Shown here: one piece after another, positions 1 through 9,824 of the stretch | Numbering within the stretch: the stretch's first letter is position 1 | How the letters are laid out: each line of letters opens with the position of its first letter | Assembly (NCBI GenBank): GCA_018105865.1 | Contig: CM030836.1 | Coordinates: 2,418,001-2,482,000 of the forward strand | Direction: 5' to 3' | Origin: Metaphire vulgaris | Lineage: Eukaryota > Annelida > Clitellata > Crassiclitellata > Megascolecidae | DNA length: 64,000 nucleotides | Position numbers and translations under genes: made by a program | Notes under the pieces: generated by a model | Database searches by the model: none | Told to the model about the DNA's origin: nothing | Seen by the model: the letters and a program-made list of their open reading frames with translations, nothing else

Positions 1-135
1 GTCGATAACCGCCAAGGGGGGGTTTCACCCCCCAAATCGCCAAAAATCGCCTCCAAAAATAAAAATTGCATGGGAATGCATAAAAAACTGCCCAAGGGGA
101 ATTTTAACTCCCCCCCGTGGCTACGCCACTGCCAT
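1..135. repeat. End of a hAT-like MITE at the window edge
   Basis: C-rich and A-rich sequence ends in CGTGGCTACGCCACTG (115-130). This is the complement of the CAGTGGCGTAGCC terminus typical of the short hAT-like elements found repeatedly in this window. The other end lies outside. Confidence 0.5.
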
Positions 136-1143
136 ATATAAACAGGAAAAATTCGGGACATTTTTAAGCGAGGGGCCAAAATTCCATACCCACGTATTAG
201 TAGGGCGCTCATATGAAAGCAAAAGGTACTTGCCAATATTGTCGGTAGAATTCAGCTCTTCTACGTACGGAGGCAAAGTCTCTGTGGTTGTTGCTCTGTC
301 CGCTCTTTAAATATTACAGTGGCAATTCTTGTTTACGCTACTTTATCAGCTTCACTGTTTACCGCCGCTAACATAGAAAAAACACAGCGAAACTACTTAA
401 GACGCGTTTACATTTTAATCTCCGCTGCGTGTCAGGCGCCAACTTGAAAAGACTGCAACTGCCAAATATGGAACTCCGGTACATAAAGCATCTTACCCTT
501 TGTAAGAATACTGATTTTTTTTCCATACTTAAGTGTTTTGACGTAAATTAATCAATTGATCATTGATATGATTCACCGTTGAAAATTCAGTGCACGACAA
601 TCTCTTCAGATTAAACAGGATCAGTCCCTTGGTCATATGGTTTCAGGATGGGGAAGGCTGATGGTATGTGTGTGTGTGTGTGAGAGAGAGAGAGACGTAA
701 GTTTCTCCATTGGAAGTAACTTGGAGTTGTCTTAGATTAATTCATACGTTGAAATTTGGAATTTTCTAACTAAAGTTATAAGACATCGTCGAACCCCGAT
801 AGTGAAAATTTTGGATAATAATGCACGTAATCCACGAACTCGTATGCAATATGCATGTCTTACGGACTGTAGTTGTGATTAAATTGTCAAACTATAGAAC
901 GGAGACAATAGCTGTAACCACTCTTGAAACGCCAGTTTATGATCCAGCAAAGCATCGAGGTGTCCATGGACATAGTGCTTAGGCTCATATTTCCATCTCG
1001 ATTTCTGCTTTATTTAGAATTTTAGATCTTTAATTCTCTCGGCGTTTATATATTCAATATAATAATAAAATAAAATATTATTATTATTAAAATAATATAA
1101 AATAAAATAATACAAGGCACAATGCCAGGATCACGAAAAAACA

Positions 1144-1287
1144 GGCAGACCAAGTAAAAAGTGGGAAGATAACATAAAAGAATGGACAGGACTCACTATA
1201 GAGCAGGCGATAAGAACAGCAGAAGACCGTAACACTTGGAAGAAGACAGTCCACAATGCAATCAATCTTTGGAGCGAAGACGGTTAA
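1144..1287 (+). mobile_element. Non-LTR retrotransposon ORF2 tail fragment
   Basis: The + frame reads GRPSKKWEDNIKEWTGLTIE and goes on through AEDRNTWKKTVHNAINLW to a TAA. This GRPxKxWxDNIxEWTG...AEDRxxW pattern is the C-terminal tail found after the reverse transcriptase in many animal non-LTR elements. The upstream RT is missing. Confidence 0.75.
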
Positions 1288-1329
1288 AGACAAGACAAGA
1301 TATATTCAATATGTGCTAAACATTTGAAA

Positions 1330-1545
1330 AGGTAGTTCCGTTCTCGAAAGAGCTTAGGGTCCGGCGCTGATCTCCGTGTAGGCCTACTAGGCAGGCAGCG
1401 ACGCAGGTGGCTTACGCCGGTAGTCTTGACTATTTGCCACTGCTTTCGCTACGCCCGCGTTTACCTTCTCAGCTTAACGCTGCGACCAATTTATCGACGT
1501 CTAAGCGATGGATGCCTTGGTTAGCTGCCGGTGTCAAAGGATAAT
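1330..1545 (-). repeat. SINE copy 1 (minus orientation)
   Basis: Contains GGTCCGGCGCTGATCTCC, GCAGCGACGCAGGTGGCT and CAGCTTAACGCTG. These are shared with copies near 21029, 37031 and (opposite strand) 49570. The head end is truncated here. Confidence 0.65.
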
Positions 1546-1592
1546 GCGCCCGGAGAAACTGAATGTCCAGGCGGACGATTGATTTTGAAATA

Positions 1593-2013
1593 AGGGACCG
1601 TCCATAAATGACGTCACGCACTTAGGGGTGAGGGGATTCAAGCATTTGTGACGATGTGTGATGATGGGGGAATGGGGGTTTCCAGAAATGTGACGTTACA
1701 TAATACTAAATAGGGGTCTATTTTTATTAATTCTCAATGTTATGTTACCGCAAAGTTGAACGTATTTTACACCTATAGCTCATTTAAAAAAAAGAATTTG
1801 AAAAAGACTCTGAATTTCGCTTCAATTATAATTAATTATAATGAGTTTTTCCAAACGAATTCTTTGCAGTACCCGCTTCGTTACATTAGAAAGACGGGGT
1901 GGTTAAAGCGTTGTGGCGTCATTTTTAAGGGGTCTGACTTTTTGTGACGACTTGTGACGAGGGGAGGGATCAAAAACTGTCAAAATCGCGTGACGTCATT
2001 TATGGACGGCTCC
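1593..2013. repeat. MITE with GGGACCGTCCATAAATGACGTCA termini
   Basis: Left end GGACCGTCCATAAATGACGT and right end ACGTCATTTATGGACGG form a terminal inverted repeat of about 25 bp enclosing 421 bp. The target duplication is unclear. A single related end occurs at 41970 (GGGGCTGTCCATTAATTACG) and another near 34449. Confidence 0.7.
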
Positions 2014-2098
2014 TAAAGTGTCCATGCTTGAAATTACTCGTCCGAGCGAAATAAAGTGATGATTGCATGAGATAAGTCGATTAAGACGTTTATGTTCA

Positions 2099-3095
2099 TA
2101 CAGGGTGTAAAAGTGAAAAGGGCACCCCTTTATTATATTTAATATCTCGGCTGAGTGTATAGCGATTTCAATGAAATTTATAGGCCATATACCTGAGAAT
2201 GTTTCTGATGTAATTGCCGAATTTCATGCTGATATCTTTAGTATTTGCTGAAATATGGCCAACAAACTAAAGAGACCCACATTTTGAAATTGACATTGGA
2301 ATATAACGTCATAATAAAATGTATCGTTTTCAAGTCTAAAATGGCGTCGTTGTCATTGCGCCAGACAAGGTCAAAAAGGGTTACTTACGGCCAACAGATA
2401 AACACAGCAGCATTATGATTGGCTGCAGGACTGTCAGGATATGCTTAGAGAAAATTTCATATTCCAGCAAGACGGAACACCTGCCCACTCTGCTCTCAGG
2501 ACCCAGAAATTTCTGTAGCAACATTGTCCAGATTTCATCAAGAAAGATGACTGGCCACCCAACTCGATCCCAGATATCAATCCACTTGACTTCCACGTCT
2601 GGGGAATCATGCTCGACAGATATCAAAAGTATCAGCCAAAGCCACAAAACATCACGGAGTTGAAGACGGTGCTGAAGAATATCTGGGAGAGTTTGCCTGA
2701 GAACCAGATCAAGAAGTCGATACTGTCAGTGAAGAAGCGCTTGTCGGCATGTGTAAAGGCTGAGAGGGGGCATTTTGAGCACCTGCTCCCGTAGCAAATC
2801 ATCTGAAATCCCCTTTAAAACGGCCCTTTTCAGAGCCAAATAAATAAAAAAAATTAATTGTTAATTTTTTATCACTTTATTATGACGTTATATTCCAATG
2901 TCAATTTCAAAATGTGGGTCTCTTTAGTTTGTTGGCCATATTTCAGAAAACACTGAAGATATCAGCATGAAATTTGGCAATTGCATTAAAAACATTCCCA
3001 GGTATATGGCCTATACATTTCATTGAAATCGCTCTACACGCGGCCGAGATATTAAATATCATAAAGGGGTGCCCTTTTCACTTTTACACCCTGTA
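2099..3095 (+). mobile_element. Decayed mariner-family transposon with long inverted repeats
   Basis: The ends match (CAGGGTGTAAAAGTGAAAAG at 2101, its complement at about 3074-3093) and are flanked by TA. The inverted repeats extend about 220 bp inward (to about 2325 and from about 2871). Between them, the + strand encodes the end of a mariner transposase: FQQDGTPAHSALRTQKFL with an internal stop, then DWPPNSIPDINPLDFHVWG, then a C-terminal tail ending at 2794. The second and third catalytic aspartates (QQD, PDINP) are visible. The first catalytic Asp and N-terminal domain are gone, so the copy is inactive. Confidence 0.88.
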
Positions 3096-3099
3096 GAGC

Positions 3100-3150
<51 letters not shown>

Positions 3151-3419
3151 TGACGTCATGACGAGAAGCTATTCGGACACAGGACACAGGGCTCTGTTTA
3201 AATTGGCGTTTTAAAACAGTTCTTTTTTAATTCATGGAATATAATTCATGTTGTTCGGTGGCCCTGGAGTCAGTGATCTCGGGGATTAATTTCGCCATTC
3301 GTGGAACCCCGTGCTTACGTTTGTTTCTGCAGCTGAAAGCAGACTAGCGTTGAGAGGTCGTATGTTTTGAATTATTAACTTTAACGCTCGGCCTGAATGC
3401 TGGTATTTAACCGTCATCT

Positions 3420-3679
3420 GTGACGTTATCATGGAGTCGGTTATTATTGAAAACAACGATCTTCCTCGAACGACGCGAAAAGCGAGCGGCTTATGCAGTC
3501 ATTGCTTTGTTCAAAGACAATTGCACATCCGAGATGGAACCGTTCACGAACACGGCCCTCGAAACAGTCGCTGCCCAGGATCTCGCCTTCCTCCGCTCAC
3601 CGCCGCAGTTGACCCTTCCCAAGTTTATCAGATCACTGATCGTCGAAATCAACTGACAATTCCTGAATCCACCACAATA

Positions 3680-3724
<45 letters not shown>

Positions 3725-4909
3725 ACTTCTTTAGCGCCATTGTAGTAGTACATCTGCACCAGTCGATGGTCGCTTCAGTGAATAATCGTAGTCTTGAATC
3801 ATTGTCCGTGGTGAATCGAGGTTGTAATCCAAAGGTCAGTCCGTACTTCCAGATTCCAGGTTAAGGCGGATATGCAGTCAGGAATAGATGTGTTTTAAGT
3901 CTAGACCTGAAGGTAGTAAGACAATCAGTTTGGCGGACCTGTAGGCCTACCGGCAGAGAATTCCAAAGTCTGGGTCCGGTAACAGAAAAAGCACGTTTTC
4001 CAGTAGTAGTCCTGCTATAGGGTATGTAAAGAGTAGTAGCATCAGATGACCTCGTTGAGTGCTGGTTGTCTTGAGCAGTCAGTAACGATCGGAGATACAT
4101 TGGCTGATTTGTGTGGAGCGTCTTATGCACAATGAGACTTATCTTGAATTCAATCCTTTGTTTGACAGGTAGCCAATGAAGTGATTTTAGGATCGGTGTG
4201 ATGTGCTCATATTTGGCAGTTCCAGTGATAGCCCTGGCTAATGAATCATCCGGACCCACAAGTCCGCGTGATTAAGCATATTCCGAAATCAGCTCTTTTC
4301 GCTTGTTCTAGTAAATTGACTGATATTCTCTGATCAATTGCTGCACATCCCGAAAATCAAGAACTTTGGCGGGCTCTTTTAGGATTCGCGACAACTTTCC
4401 TTCGTCAGCCGAGCCGTGCGGGACGCAACCGTAAGTTGTCCCAGATCATTAAAAATCGTTTGAGCAATCTCTCTTCAGAGGAAATTAACACCGCGAAACC
4501 TACAAAGCCTCATTGCTTTAAACCTAAACCGAAATCTCCCGTTGAAAGGCTAATCGCTGCGGTTACTGCCAAACTGGAGGATGGAAATATTCGCGCCGCC
4601 ACTCGCATTCTCTGCGACAACGATCACGCGATCGAACCGAATGCAGACTCTTTCGCCGCATTACTGGAAAAACACCCTTCGAATACATACCAAGAAGAAA
4701 TGAGGCGCCTACCGACTCCGACCGCAATTACCACCTGCCTAAAAGTCACTGTTCAGGACGTTGAACAGGCAATCAACTCTTTTCCTAAAGGCTCTGCAGG
4801 TGAACCGGATGGCTTCCGACCTCAACATCTGGTCGAACGCGTGTATTGTATACAAGTGCCCCCACATCTACCATACAAGACTTCCCGGCTCTGTTACCGC
4901 CTGTCTTAG
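3420..4909 (+). pseudogene. Non-LTR retrotransposon ORF split by a CR1-like insertion
   Basis: The 3431-3682 frame gives SGLCSHCFV...HGPRNSRCPGSRLPP, a zinc-finger-like N-terminus (CxxC, HGPR, CPGS) seen at the start of some non-LTR ORFs. After an insertion (about 3680-4259) the same kind of element resumes. The 4436-4909 frame contains LEDGNIRAATRILC and FPKGSAGEPDGFRPQHLV, the pre-RT region and first RT block (PxGSAGPDG). The remaining RT is absent. Confidence 0.72.
3680..4259 (-). mobile_element. CR1/L2-like retroelement 3' end inserted in another retroelement
   Basis: An AGT-repeat tail (about 3681-3724) is followed by GACTTCTTTAGCGCCATTG. On the minus strand, 3861-4259 encodes ITPILKSLHWLPVKQRIEFK...GPRLWNSLPVGL. 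The HWLPVKQRI and LWNSLP motifs mark the end of non-LTR ORF2 of the CR1/L2 type. It is 5'-truncated. Confidence 0.8.
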
Positions 4910-4936
4910 TATTTACTCTCTAGATTCTATATCTAC

Positions 4937-4976
<40 letters not shown>
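4937..4976. repeat. (TG)n microsatellite
   Basis: About 38 bases of uninterrupted TG dinucleotide. Confidence 0.95.
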
Positions 4977-4979
<3 letters not shown>

Positions 4980-5015
4980 ACTGAAGCACTATACGGTTAT
5001 ACGAGTCTATATCTG

Positions 5016-5625
5016 CTAACTAATATTGCGCAAATCGTCAATCGAATCGTTAGGAGATATACTGTATTTCACAAACCTCAAGTGTTCTTTCAAATTAGAC
5101 GTACTGTTGCCCGATGTGCTCAACGCTTTATTTAAAGGTTGGCACATCTCACACCTCACACTCATATTCTTTTCATCGCTATTTAACTTTTCAAATAAAT
5201 CTTTCATATACCATGTATCAAACGCACATTGTCCACCGACCGCCATTGTTATTCTATGAATGATCTCTATGCATTTATGACTCTGACCATGACTATCATA
5301 GACATAGTATAGCTTAAAAAAAAATAGCTAGACTGGCCAACCTTGGTCAAGTGCCAAAGCGGTGGTAATTAGGCCTAATATTAAATCTAGCTATAGTTTG
5401 TAAAATGACTGTGTAAAATTTGTCTATGGTGTCTGCGTGCGTAGTCCGTCGGTAATGGAGTAACGCTTTTTTAGCGTTACTTTGCGTTACCGTTACCCCT
5501 TGAAAGTAATCCGTTACTGTAACGCGTTACTTTTCCAAAAAGTAATTAGTTACAGTAATTAACTACTTCTAAAAAGTAATTAATTACAGTAACGCGTTAC
5601 AGTAACGCAGTAACGCACAACACTG
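5016..5625 (-). mobile_element. Truncated hAT transposon with BED zinc finger
   Basis: The right end (5455-5625) is a subterminal array built on GTAACGCGTTAC and AAAAAGTAATTA, ending in CACTG. Read on the minus strand it begins CAGTGTTGTGCGTTACTGCG. Inward, minus ORF 5016-5246 contains MSVRCEMCQPLNKALSTSGN then STSNLKEHL. This is the CxxC...STSNLxxHL pattern of a BED finger at the N-terminus of hAT transposases, with the last histidine replaced. The remaining transposase is lost. Confidence 0.72.
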
Positions 5626-6445
5626 CGAGTCAACGGCATACTTAATAAGCACAGACAAACAAAACGACTTGAATAATTCAACAGTCGCAAGATCAGAGTT
5701 TGTCATGAGCTGTCAACATTTTATGAATGTACCTACCCAGGTTGAAAAAAATCAGTCAAAATTTTGGATGCACACGCGACGATATCTTGAATAGAAGCGT
5801 CGTTGACGTATTTGTCACTGAGGCCAAATGCTTCTTATCTCTTAATTCGTCTTTAAATAACATCCTGCGTATGTAGGCACGTACAATATATATATGCATA
5901 TGCATTCTTACTTGCCTAAATACACAAACTATGCGTTCATGTTCATACCCATTCATTTGTGCATTAAAAAAATACCCGCAACTTTCTCTCTCTCTCTGTA
6001 TCTCTGTATCTCAGTACGATTGAGTCATTGCCCATGGTAACCATCAAGGACAGTCACAAGAAATAAATAACCGCAATAAATTGCGATCTTGCAATCATTT
6101 TTTCAAACAAAAAAGAAGCGCACGCATTCAGAGTCGATCGCAAGAAACAAGTTAAATATAGCATTCCGTCTGAAGACAAAATTAAACATTACCTCATGAT
6201 TTCTAGTCTGTTAATCTTTTCCTTTTCGTCTATCATCCTGTGTATGTATAGGCGCGTCCTATGTATACATTCATGCGTGCCTAAATGCACACAATGTGTG
6301 TATATGCTCATATCCATTCATTTTAAAGAGACGTTAGTGGGTTTTTTCTCGCCATTTTGCTCTTGGGCGTAAACATTGAGGACGTATTAGCGAAGAGAGA
6401 TCGATAATTAATCAGTTATGATCGCTCGATTCGAGAAACGGTCAG
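5626..6445. other. Intergenic, no gene recognised
   Basis: The sequence is AT-rich with two similar stretches (about 5860-5960 and 6225-6325: GTATGTA, GGCACGT, CATTCAT phrases), suggesting an old local duplication. No coding sequence is supported. Confidence 0.4.
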
Positions 6446-6527
6446 TTAAGTACAGCACTCCATTTTCAGTTGTAGATTGCATGACTACTCAGTCAATGCA
6501 CAACTGAAAATGGAGTGCTGTACTTAA
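6446..6527. repeat. Perfect 28-bp inverted repeat (hairpin)
   Basis: Arms 6446-6473 and 6500-6527 are exact complements (core ACAGCACTCCATTTTCAGTT) separated by a 26-base loop. As RNA this would fold as a perfect pre-miRNA-sized hairpin. It could also be a tiny MITE or a palindromic insertion. Confidence 0.8.
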
Positions 6528-6924
6528 GATCCAGCGAGTAAATATAGGCCTATATTAGTCTCTCCAGTTGAGAGTGCTTACTGCTTAGGCGTTAGTAGGC
6601 CTACTACCATGCCTCTTACTTACCTGAGGTGAACGTACAGAATTGTTCAAAATCTGTTGCATTGGAAAATTTAGAATTTTTGTTCTTCGTTAGAATACCA
6701 AATTCTTGGCAAATAAAGCGTCGTCAGGTGTAGTTTCCGCAACAATTTCTTTTCCTTAATTATGTTGAAGTACAACTCGACATTTCTTGTCTTCTGCGTT
6801 GTTTACTATGAACGCTGTTGCTTCTTAACGAAAGCCACTTTCGAAGATTGCAGATTTGCTTACCGATCAATTCAAGGTAACAGCGTTCCCACCACACTGG
6901 GCTCTGCCGCCGATGAGGCAATAG

Positions 6925-7119
6925 CAGTGTTTAATCTAGACTCCTGGACTCCGGGTGGGGGGGGAAACTGAAAAAGCCGGGGAGGGAAACTGACAAAGCC
7001 GGGGAAATTCTGCTAGGGGCCGCTGTTAGTACATGTAGTATTCCAAAATTTCCGGGGGGATTTGAAATTTCCGGGGGAAGGGCAAATTTTCCCCCGGAAA
7101 CGGCCTAGATTAAACACTG
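6925..7119. repeat. hAT-type MITE, 8-bp TSD GGCAATAG
   Basis: Termini are CAGTGTTTAATCTAG and its complement, with identical GGCAATAG at 6917-6924 and 7120-7127. The interior is a G- and C-rich set of GGAAACTGA/AAGCCGGGG repeats and complementary CCCCCGG. A related element is at 54072. Confidence 0.92.
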
Positions 7120-7127
7120 GGCAATAG

Positions 7128-8027
7128 GCTCTGACTGTGGACATCGTGTCGTTTATTTGTGTAATCTCAGCGCTTGTTGCCCAAAGGGTCAAAGAAACCT
7201 GTTTCTCTCAGGAGGAATGGCTTAGGCTACATGTGGTAACGTATTTTGCCAATTGACTTTCTAATTTCGTGCACCTAATAACGCATCATGTGCATCCAAG
7301 ACTTCTCATTGTGTTTAGTTTAGATAGCATCGTAGATGTTATCGTACTTTGCATTCGTTCTTTGTCAGTGATAGCGCATAGTCAACGATGTCTGGTGTTA
7401 ATATGAATTTTATACTGTATATTAAAACTAATAAAAGCATGCTATGTTTATGCTTCACAGTCTCAAGAGAAGTAGAATAGTACATATACTGGATTTCACT
7501 CTAATAGGCCTACTCAATGGATACTTCCCTCTGCCATAAAAGAAAATGTCCTGGGAGCAGACATCTGAAAGAAGAAACTCTTTGGCGGTCAGTGGCTAAT
7601 AGCCACGATCTATTTAATGATATCTTGCGATTATATTCATCTGGTTCTCCATTACAACGAAAATGAATCCACTCGAATGAAGACTTTGATCTTGTTGAAA
7701 ATGTGTTATTAATTATTAACTCTGGTGAAATTGTTCCGACCCTAGCCCTAACCCTATATTTAATGTAACAGACCGAATTCAGAAAGTAGACTACTAGTCA
7801 CCCAGCCGTTTTATTATATTGGTTGGAAAAGGCAGAAAAGAGCCTCGCTTAGTTTCATCATTGAGAATAAATTTGTTAGGTCTACACATCTCTTTCACAT
7901 CTGCAGGGAACATGAAGGGCAACATGCACATTATGTGCAATAATGCAAACTTGTAACAACAAGTAGCAGTTTATCAAGCACTACCATTGCAAAACGGAAA
8001 GAATGCTCAAAAACACTTTTAAAAACA
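7128..8027. other. Intergenic, nothing recognised
   Basis: AT-rich single-copy-looking sequence with no supported ORF, exon or repeat structure. Confidence 0.4.
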
Positions 8028-8035
8028 TACATGGT

Positions 8036-8219
8036 CAGTGGCGGCTCTAGGATTTGGCAAGTGGGGGAGCCGTTGGGGTGGCAACTTCTAATCATTGGGG
8101 GCCAACCATTTGTTGTTTAATGTATGTAGCATTAAGTATAGGGTCCCAACTGGGGGCCACTAGGGGGCAGGAACTCAATAGGGGCACGGGCCCCCTTGGA
8201 CCCGGTGGAGCCGCCACTG
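8036..8219. repeat. hAT-type MITE (CAGTGGCGGCTC family), TSD TACATGGT/C
   Basis: Ends CAGTGGCGGCTC and GAGCCGCCACTG; flanks TACATGGT (8028-8035) and TACATGGC (8220-8227) agree at 7 of 8 bases. A close relative is at 9649-9824 and a one-ended copy near 41710. Confidence 0.9.
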
Positions 8220-8599
8220 TACATGGCTTAAAGTGCTTTGAAGGAACACTACTTTACGAAATGTATTAAAATATGTGACAGAAATTCTATTGGCTCGAGA
8301 CTTATTCTTCAAAAATGTACATAGTTACAAATAATATTGCTAACTTTGGCGTCCACCTCATTATCACTCACAGCTAACCCTTTTAAATAATCTACTTTGT
8401 TGTAATTAAATATTTGAGTAAGTCATCAATTTCTTGCAGTGTTTGTCAATGTTCCCATATGGGAACGTTGCCAAAAAGGTTAACTTAAGGACAAACGCCC
8501 TTAAAGGACGGAACCACGGAATTGAAAGACGGTACTCATCATCTAAGGACGTCTGGCAGTGGTGACCCTAAGATAGATGGATAGAGGAATTAAATAAAA

Positions 8600-8960
8600 T
8601 AAATAATTATTATTATTCCTGGACAATTTATATAGCGCTGTACGCATGGTTTAAAATCCAAAATCAAAAGCGCTTTGACAACGCTGACGTGTCAATGAAG
8701 GTCAGAAGGTGGCGATGTTAAAATAACCATCGGTGAGTTCCTGAAGAAGCGGTCTTCCGCAAGAAGATAGTTCCGTCGTCGAAATCGGCAAATCCGACGA
8801 AGATAAAAAATCCGACGACGTCCAGAACGAGTCAACCGCAAATGATCAAATCCGCCGAATTTTTCACGCTGCAGCCACTAATGACTGACTTTGGCGCACA
8901 CTCGACGGGAAGCGACCGACTTGAACTTCCAGACCGAAGTGGAATGTAGAGAACGGCACG
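8600..8960 (-). repeat. CR1/L2-like 3' end fragment
   Basis: ATT-repeat tail followed by CTGGACAATTTATATAGCGC and AAAGCGCTTTGACAACGC. This is the 3' signature shared with copies near 29590, 33770, 55475 and 58140. No ORF remains. Confidence 0.55.
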
Positions 8961-9558
8961 AGACACTCTAATAATTACGCACTTCGAAATAGAGAGAGAC
9001 CGAAGATCGGCTTCGGCTTCGGCGCCGAATCTAAGGAATCAGTCATATTCGGCCAACATTCGGCTTCGGCCTAATCGCTTTCATAATGTTCGGGTTCGGC
9101 TTCGGCTTCGGCTTCGGCCTTAACTAAGTATGAGTATCGGCCATAAGCCGAACATTTTGGCGTCAAATAAATGATGACTGTAAAAGGTTTTTACAAAAAA
9201 CTGTAAAAAAAGTCGAGTTACTGTAAAGTCTCTTTTATTCACGATCAGATGTAGCGCGGCCAACATGAACTGAATGACCCTTGTCGCACCCGATGAGGCG
9301 ATGAGCCGATGACTATCTGTTTGGCTATGATGCTATCTCTCTGACTCCCTATCGTGATTCGTCTCGATTACCTAGACTTATTTCAAACTATCTAACGACA
9401 AGGCAATTAAATAGTATTAAACGGTCTTGATCTAACGAGTGACGGCTGTGTAGCCCCACGCCTTGCGTCTTCTAAATGCATCGTCCGCTGGACCGTCGAC
9501 TGATCGTGCACAGTATAGCCACGAACTTGCGTCTCCTCAGCGGCATAGATTAGCATCA

Positions 9559-9637
9559 TTAACCCCTTAACTGGGATCCCGGATATATCCGACCATTTTA
9601 CATTGAGTTACAGTTAAATACACAGTTAAGGGGTTAA
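9559..9637. repeat. 79-bp TTAA-bounded mini-MITE, copy 1
   Basis: TTAA at each end, 11-bp inverted repeat CCCCTTAACTG/CAGTTAAGGGG and a central palindrome GGATATATCC. Near-identical copies occur at 18589-18668 and 42713-42792. Confidence 0.9.
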
Positions 9638-9648
9638 TTAGGGCGGGT

Positions 9649-9824
9649 CAGTGGCGGCTCGAGGATTTGGCAAGTGGAAGGGGGTGTTGGTGTAGTAACT
9701 TCTAATCATGGGGCCAACCGTTTGTTGTTAGGTATGTAGTATTAAATATAGGGTCCCAACAGGGAGCCACTGGGGGGCCAGGCACTCAATAGGGGGCACG
9801 GGCCCCTCTGTGAAGCCGCCACTG
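9649..9824. repeat. hAT-type MITE (CAGTGGCGGCTC family), second copy
   Basis: Ends CAGTGGCGGCTC and GCCGCCACTG; flanks GGGCGGGT and GGGTGGGT agree at 7 of 8. The interior matches the copy at 8036-8219. Confidence 0.88.
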
